Shown: one piece after another, positions 59,484 through 64,000 of the stretch
Layout: each line of letters starts with the position of its first letter
Numbering within the stretch: position 1 is the first letter of the stretch
DNA from: Clostridia bacterium
Lineage (GTDB): Bacteria > Bacillota > Clostridia > Christensenellales > CAG-138
NCBI GenBank assembly: GCA_016292635.1
Contig: JAEDIC010000011.1
Location: 1-64,000 of the forward strand
Direction of reading: 5' to 3'
Length of the DNA stretch: 64,000 bases
Position numbers and translations under genes: made by a program
Notes under the pieces: model-generated
The model's database searches: none
What the model was told of the DNA's origin: nothing
Seen by the model: only the letters and a program-made list of their open reading frames with translations

Positions 59484-61352
59484 ATGGCAAGATACATCGC
59501 AGGGGAATACGACGTTGCGGTACTTGGCGCCGGGCACGCAGGGTGCGAGGCGGCGCTTGCCTGCGCCCGAATGGGCCTTAAGACCCTCTGTCTCACCATG
59601 AACCTTGACAGCGTTGCGCTGATGGCCTGCAACCCCGCAATAGGGGGCACCTCAAAGGGACACCTTGTGCGGGAGCTGGATGCATTGGGCGGGGAAATGG
59701 GCCTTGCCGCGGACGATACCTTTATCCAGATACGGATGCTTAACACCGGCAAGGGCCCCGCCGTACATTCCTTGAGGGCCCAGATGGACAAGCGCCGGTA
59801 TCACGAACGGATGAAGGCCGCATTGGAGCGGGAGCCCCTTCTTGACCTTTACATGGGGGAATGCCAAGCCATACTTACCGAGGGAGGCCATGTGTCCGGC
59901 GTGGTGGCGTCCGGCGTGGAATATAAATGCCGGGGGGCGATAGTGGCCGCAGGGGTATACCTTAAAAGCCGCATACTCATCGGCGACAGCGTTGCGGAAA
60001 GCGGCCCCTCCGGAATGCTTCGCTCAAACTCCCTTTCCGGGTCGCTGACCGACCTGGGCTTTGTTCTGCGCCGCTTTAAAACCGGCACGCCCCCACGGGT
60101 AAACCGCCGCAGCCTGGACTTTGACAAAATGGAGCCCCAGCAGGGGGATGTTCCTTCCCCAAGGTTCTCCTTTATGAGCGGCGGGGGAGAGCGGCGGCAG
60201 TATCCCTGCTATCTTACCTACACCAACCCCCGCACCCACGAGATAATTCTCAGCAATATACATAGAAGCAGTATGTACTCCGGCCTTGTCACAGGCACGG
60301 GCACACGGTACTGCCCCAGCATCGAGGATAAGATAAAGCGCTTTGCCGATAAGGACAGGCATCAGCTTTTTATCGAGCCGGAGGGCCTTTCCACCATGGA
60401 AATGTACGTTCAGGGCCTTTCCACCAGCCTTCCCTATGACGTTCAGGTGGCTATGCTCCATTCCATATCCGGCCTTGAGCATTGCGAGATAATGCGCCCC
60501 GGCTACGCCATAGAGTACGACTGCATTGACCCCAATACCCTTAACACCGACCTTGGCAGCAAGGATATTCCCGGCCTGTATTTCGCCGGGCAGATAAACG
60601 GCAGCTCCGGCTATGAAGAGGCCGCTGCACAGGGGCTGTATGCGGGCATAAACTGCGCCCTGTACCTTAAGGGCGAGGAACCCCTCATACTTTCCCGTGG
60701 GGACGCGTATATTGGAGTATTGGTGGACGACCTTGCCACCAAGGGCACAAATGAGCCCTACCGCATGATGACATCCCGCGCGGAATACCGCCTGCTGCTC
60801 AGGCAGGACAACGCGGACCTTCGCCTTACCGAGCTGGGCCGAAGGACGGGGCTTATATCCGAGGAGCGATATGCAAGGCTCATGGAAAAGCAATCGGACA
60901 TGGAGCGGGCGGTAAAGGCCCTTTCCGCAACAGTTCCCCCAACCGAGGCGCTGAACGAGCTGCTGACCCAGCGGGGCAGCACCCCCGTATCAAGCCACGT
61001 TCGCCTTATGGACATGCTGCGCCGGGATGGCATAACTTATACGGACCTTACCCGCCTTGCACCGCTGCCGGATATATCCGATGCGGCGAGGGAGCAGGTG
61101 GAGATATCCGCCCATTACGACGGCTACATTGAAAAGCAGCGCAGGCAGGTGGAAAAACTTCGCGAGCAGGAATCCCGGCTGATTCCGGACGGGCTGGACT
61201 TTATGGCTATGGACGGCCTTCGCATTGAGGCCCGGCAGAAGCTCTCGTCCATACGCCCGAAAAACATCGGACAGGCCAGCCGTATAAGCGGCGTATCCCC
61301 CGCGGATATAGGCGTGCTGCTGATACATTTAAAGCAGCTGGAAGGGAAATAA
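59484..61352 (+). CDS. mnmG: tRNA uridine-34 carboxymethylaminomethyl synthesis enzyme MnmG
   Basis: With MnmE installs the cmnm5 group at U34 of tRNAs using FAD. 622 residues. FAD motif VAVLGAGHAGCEAALACARM at the N terminus, NPAIGGTSKGHLVRELDALGG, the Cys-region VNRRSLDFDKM, LYFAGQINGSSGYEEAAAQG and the C-terminal helical domain ending SRISGVSPADIGVLLIHLKQ. The ATG follows AAAGGAC. It is 4 bp ahead of rsmG, so mnmG-rsmG(-noc) is the usual origin-side operon. Confidence 0.97.
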   Translation: MARYIAGEYDVAVLGAGHAGCEAALACARMGLKTLCLTMNLDSVALMACNPAIGGTSKGHLVRELDALGGEMGLAADDTFIQIRMLNTGKGPAVHSLRAQMDKRRYHERMKAALEREPLLDLYMGECQAILTEGGHVSGVVASGVEYKCRGAIVAAGVYLKSRILIGDSVAESGPSGMLRSNSLSGSLTDLGFVLRRFKTGTPPRVNRRSLDFDKMEPQQGDVPSPRFSFMSGGGERRQYPCYLTYTNPRTHEIILSNIHRSSMYSGLVTGTGTRYCPSIEDKIKRFADKDRHQLFIEPEGLSTMEMYVQGLSTSLPYDVQVAMLHSISGLEHCEIMRPGYAIEYDCIDPNTLNTDLGSKDIPGLYFAGQINGSSGYEEAAAQGLYAGINCALYLKGEEPLILSRGDAYIGVLVDDLATKGTNEPYRMMTSRAEYRLLLRQDNADLRLTELGRRTGLISEERYARLMEKQSDMERAVKALSATVPPTEALNELLTQRGSTPVSSHVRLMDMLRRDGITYTDLTRLAPLPDISDAAREQVEISAHYDGYIEKQRRQVEKLREQESRLIPDGLDFMAMDGLRIEARQKLSSIRPKNIGQASRISGVSPADIGVLLIHLKQLEGK

Positions 61353-61356
61353 GCCC

Positions 61357-62049
61357 ATGGATTTTAGCATGAAAGAGTATTGCCTGGGAAATATACCCGG
61401 CATTTGTGAAAGGCAGGCGGAGCAATTTTCCGCTTATTTCCATATGCTCATAGACTGGAACAGCCGCATGAATCTTACCGCCATCACCGAGCCTCTGCAG
61501 GTGGCGCAGAAGCACTTTATGGACAGCCTGCTGCCCATGGCCCTTATACCGGAAAACGCCTCGGTGATTGACGTGGGAACGGGGGCAGGCTTCCCCGGAG
61601 TACCCCTTGCCATAATGCGCCCCGACATAAAGCTCACATTGCTGGACTCACTGAACAAGCGCATAATCTTCCTTACGGAGCTTTGCGCCGCCCTTCGTCT
61701 TGACGTCCGCTGCATACACGCCCGGGCGGAGGACGGAGGCCGCAGGGCCGAGCTTCGGGAGCGGTTTGATATTGCCACATCCCGGGCGGTGGCAAATGTA
61801 TCCGCCCTTGCGGAATACACCGTGCCCTTCCTCAAGGTGGGCGGCGCGTCCCTGATGTACAAGGGCCCCCAAGCCCCCGATGAGCTTGCCTCCGGCAAAC
61901 GGGCGCTGGAGCTTCTCTGCTGCGAGGCCGAGATACATTCCTTTCCCGCACCATGGGGCGAGCGCACGGTAATAGCCCTCACCAAACAGCGGCCCACCGC
62001 CCCGGCGTATCCCAGAAAGGCGGGAACTGCGGAGAAGAAGCCGCTGTAG
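61357..62049 (+). CDS. rsmG: 16S rRNA (guanine-527-N7) methyltransferase
   Basis: Methylates G527 of 16S rRNA with SAM; loss gives low-level streptomycin resistance. 230 residues. SAM site VIDVGTGAGFPGVPLAI (about 68-84), TLLDSLNKRIIFL, and the DIATSRAVANVSALAEYT block. Operon partner of mnmG. The protein carries a short Lys/Pro-rich C-terminal tail. Confidence 0.95.
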   Translation: MDFSMKEYCLGNIPGICERQAEQFSAYFHMLIDWNSRMNLTAITEPLQVAQKHFMDSLLPMALIPENASVIDVGTGAGFPGVPLAIMRPDIKLTLLDSLNKRIIFLTELCAALRLDVRCIHARAEDGGRRAELRERFDIATSRAVANVSALAEYTVPFLKVGGASLMYKGPQAPDELASGKRALELLCCEAEIHSFPAPWGERTVIALTKQRPTAPAYPRKAGTAEKKPL

Positions 62050-62072
62050 CTTCGCTCAAGGTCTATTGGATT

Positions 62073-62250
62073 TTGAGCGAGGGTTACATGGCGCCTTGCG
62101 CTTACAGCACGGCCGGGGAGCCATAGAAAGAAGCTCTTGCGCGCAAGGCTCTTTCGGGTTTGCCCCAAAGGCCGCCAAATCCGGTTGAAGCCTCCGCCCC
62201 CGAACCCCCAGGGTTTTTTCCCTGGGCAAAGGCTCCTTTGCGCCAATGAG
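62073..62250 (-). repeat. Second dispersed repeat family, copy R3 (reverse)
   Basis: GGGTTACATGGC, TTGCGCTTACAGCACGGCCGG, GAGCC, then GGCCGCCAAATCCGGTTGAAGC: the reverse complement of copy R2 with scattered changes. A hairpin CCCAGGG-TTTTTT-CCCTGGG follows at 62208-62227. No gene in the 353-bp gap. Confidence 0.75.
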
Positions 62251-62269
62251 GCCGTTTGGTTTCGCCTTT

Positions 62270-62362
62270 CGCCTTTTCTTATTGCGCCCAAGCGTCGTAT
62301 TTCGCATTCACCTATACTCTCCCTTTGCTTTTGCTTCTTTTTCTGAAAAAAGAAAAGGAAAA
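62270..62362 (-). repeat. Intergenic hairpin/terminator element, copy P (reverse, partial)
   Basis: Linker GCGCCCAAGCGTCGTATTTCG, CACCTATACTCTCC, TTTGCTTTTGCTTCTTTTTC and a truncated hairpin tip CTGAAAAAAG. The hairpin end lies about 40 nt before the noc start codon. Confidence 0.75.
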
Positions 62363-62402
62363 CGGACCATTACAAAACCAATTCCAACAGGAGAAACACA
62401 TC

Positions 62403-63221
62403 ATGGCACTTGACATCGCCCATTCCCAGCGCAAACTGCTGGAGCTGCCCACAGAAAGCATACTTCCCAACCCGAACCAGCCGCGCCTCACCTTTGACGA
62501 GGAATCAATCGGGGAGCTTGCTCAAAGCATAAGCCAGGTAGGGCTGATACAGCCGCTGGTGGTGCGCAGAAGCAGCGGCGGCTATGAGCTGGTGGCGGGG
62601 GAGCGGCGTTTGCGTGCCTGCAAGTCCCTCGGCATGACAACTGTCACCTGCATAGTTGAGGAGCAGCTGAGGGAGGAATCCTCCGCCATGATGGCGCTGA
62701 TAGAAAACCTCCAGCGCGAGGACCTTCACTATATCGAAGAGGCCCAGTGCTACTATGCCCTGCTGAACAATTACAACCTTACCCAGGAGGCGCTGGCGGA
62801 GCGGCTGGGCCGCAGCCAGTCCTCCATCGCAAACAAGCTGCGGCTGCTGCGCCTTTCCCCGGAAGTAAAGAGCGCGTTGCAGCAGGCAAACCTGTCCGAG
62901 CGCCACGCAAGGGCTATACTGAAGATAAAGGACGAAGGCGCACAGCTTGCGGTGCTGAAGCGCGCGGCGGATAAGGGCCTGTCCGTAAAGGATACGGAGC
63001 GGCTGGTGGAAAAGACCCTGGACAAGATGTATGACGACAAGCGCCCCGGCGCCGCGCCCCGGCCCATGATAATTCGCCAGGTGCGGGATTACCGCCTGTT
63101 TATGAATACGGTAAACTCCGCCATAGACGCCCTCAGGGAATCCGGCATGATGGTGGATGTGGATCAGGACGACCTGCCAAACGGCGTTGATATACACATT
63201 CATGTTCGGGTGGACGGCTGA
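62403..63221 (+). CDS. ParB/Noc-family nucleoid protein
   Basis: A 272-residue CTP-dependent DNA clamp. N-terminal ParB/Srx domain: LPTESILPNPNQPRLTF, ELAQSISQVGLIQPLVVRR, and the CTP motif GERRLRAC; central HTH LTQEALAERLGRSQSSIANKLRLL (parS-type recognition) and a C-terminal dimer domain. The gene order mnmG-rsmG-this gene matches noc of B. subtilis (nucleoid occlusion), but without parA beside it in the window Noc and ParB/Spo0J cannot be told apart. The ATG at 62403 follows CAGGAGAAAC. Confidence 0.9.
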   Translation: MALDIAHSQRKLLELPTESILPNPNQPRLTFDEESIGELAQSISQVGLIQPLVVRRSSGGYELVAGERRLRACKSLGMTTVTCIVEEQLREESSAMMALIENLQREDLHYIEEAQCYYALLNNYNLTQEALAERLGRSQSSIANKLRLLRLSPEVKSALQQANLSERHARAILKIKDEGAQLAVLKRAADKGLSVKDTERLVEKTLDKMYDDKRPGAAPRPMIIRQVRDYRLFMNTVNSAIDALRESGMMVDVDQDDLPNGVDIHIHVRVDG

Positions 63222-63260
63222 TTCCGGTAAATAAAGTATGACAATTTGCCGATAGGATTG

Positions 63261-63289
63261 TTGAAATTGCCTTTTTAGGGTAATATATA
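63261..63289 (+). promoter_or_regulatory. Promoter of the SH3-repeat lipoprotein gene
   Basis: TTGAAA, 17-bp spacer, TATATA. The start point would fall at about 63296, next to the first ATG at 63294. Confidence 0.55.
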
Positions 63290-63293
63290 TATC

Positions 63294-64000
63294 ATGGAAC
63301 ACTTTAAGATGATATTCACACGCTGCGCCGTATGCGCCATCGCCTGCTTAACGGCGCTCCCCATGTTTGCCTGCGGCAAAGCGGAGGAGCCCATCCAGGC
63401 GCAGGAAGCCGCAGCAATATTTGACCTGCCGGAAGAGGATAACCCGGCGGGGAAGGACGGCCATGTGGTGGAGATAATCATTTCTCCCAACCTTGAGCCG
63501 GTAGTCACCCCTGTGCCCACCCCCAAGCTGCCCGAGACCGTGGCCTGCGAGCCGGTTAAAGGGTATACAAAAAAATCCGGCGTGAATATGCGCGCCCATC
63601 CCTCCACCGAAGCTGAGGTTATCGATACCCTCAGCAAGGCGGTGGTGCTTACCATAAAAGGCACCGCCGGCGAGTGGACTCAGGTGACCGTGGGCGATGA
63701 AACCGGATATATTTCCAGCGAGTTCGTGGCGGAGGGAAGCGTGCCCGCCGTGCTTACCATAGATTCCGTAAAGCGCCATAACGGCATCGCCACTGCCTCC
63801 GTGAATATGCGTGAATCCCCCTCCACCAACAGCAATGTTATCGAAAAGCTGGATGTTTTCACCCCCTTCACCATTACCGGCGAAAACGACGACTGGCACG
63901 AGATAGAGTATCAGGGCCAGCGTGGCTATGTTTCCAAGAAATACAGCGAGCCCGCCGTGGGCTATTACGATGCGGAGGACCTTTACCTGCTGGCTCAGCT
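63294..64000 (+). CDS. Lipoprotein with tandem bacterial SH3 domains (3' end outside window)
   Basis: At least 235 residues, running off the right edge. Signal peptide with lipobox MFAC (Cys27), a Pro-rich linker (about 30-78), then two SH3_3 repeats (about 83-145 and 155-215), each with the VNMR motif (SGVNMRAHPSTEAEV, ATASVNMRESPSTNSNV) and a GYI/GYV-S ending. SH3b domains bind cell-wall peptides, often next to an amidase or NlpC/P60 domain, which may lie beyond the window. No clear ribosome site precedes either candidate ATG (63294 or 63309). Confidence 0.82.
   Translation, partial: MEHFKMIFTRCAVCAIACLTALPMFACGKAEEPIQAQEAAAIFDLPEEDNPAGKDGHVVEIIISPNLEPVVTPVPTPKLPETVACEPVKGYTKKSGVNMRAHPSTEAEVIDTLSKAVVLTIKGTAGEWTQVTVGDETGYISSEFVAEGSVPAVLTIDSVKRHNGIATASVNMRESPSTNSNVIEKLDVFTPFTITGENDDWHEIEYQGQRGYVSKKYSEPAVGYYDAEDLYLLAQ

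Noticed and set aside
1300..62362. Dispersed repeats as a CRISPR array
   Set aside because: Copies are kilobases apart with genes between, in both orientations, without spacers or cas genes.

Overview
The window reads as chromosomal DNA of a GC-rich Bacillota (Firmicutes, most likely clostridial) anaerobe. Pointers to this are the DnaD/DnaI helicase-loading pair, a RemB (DUF370) gene between recF and gyrB, a Noc/ParB-like gene after mnmG-rsmG, a PPi-dependent phosphofructokinase, a FeoA/FeoB/Cys-rich-peptide iron operon, many lipoproteins with Cys lipoboxes, and no outer-membrane genes. Almost all of the sequence is ordinary core genome. There are no rRNA or tRNA genes, no CRISPR array, no prophage and no recognisable transposase.

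Layout. 0-9 kb: 3' end of tyrS, a YigZ-family gene, a small DUF1540 gene missed by length cut-offs, an AT-richer alpha/beta hydrolase, a triple-rhodanese lipoprotein, a coiled-coil/PASTA membrane protein, hpt-tilS, ychF and a TlpA-like lipoprotein. 9-18 kb: a MarR regulator with palindromic operators driving a heterodimeric ABC exporter, then a MacA/MacB-type efflux operon. 18-26 kb: a Pro-tRNA-editing protein, mgtE with an upstream leader peptide, a G5/M23 membrane protein with a secreted phosphoesterase, dnaD-dnaI, a membrane protein and dusB. 26.5-31 kb: a molybdate operon (ModE-like regulator, MoeA-like protein, modABC). 31-43 kb: PPi-PFK, a large surface protein, gpsA-tatD, a half-size ABC exporter and a CotH / VTC-domain / DUF4956 operon. 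43.8-47 kb: feoA-feoB-Cys-rich peptide under a divergent DtxR-family regulator. 47-51 kb: murA, an alpha/beta hydrolase and a CCA-adding enzyme. 51.7-63 kb: origin-type block gyrA<-gyrB<-remB<-recF | mnmG->rsmG->noc, lacking dnaA/dnaN at the divergence point, with a lipoprotein gene inserted between gyrA and gyrB on the other strand. The window ends inside an SH3-repeat lipoprotein gene.

The most unusual signal is not a gene. About sixteen copies of an intergenic element of roughly 100-150 bp occur in 64 kb. A full copy has a long pyrimidine/purine hairpin with a CCGG-like tip, then a second purine tract that mirrors the first (a triplex-capable homopurine mirror repeat), then a conserved linker, then a GC-rich stem-loop that often resembles a rho-independent terminator. 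The hairpin end usually lies within about 5-45 nt of a start or stop codon, and the element flanks gyrA, gyrB, gpsA, cca and the parB-like gene. A second, rarer dispersed repeat (three clear copies) is also present. Other points worth checking are the mgtE leader peptide, the dnaA-less origin-like junction, two DtxR-type sites in the feo operon, and an Arg at the quinolone-resistance position of GyrA. No sequence search or folding program was run; gene names rest on motifs, length and context.
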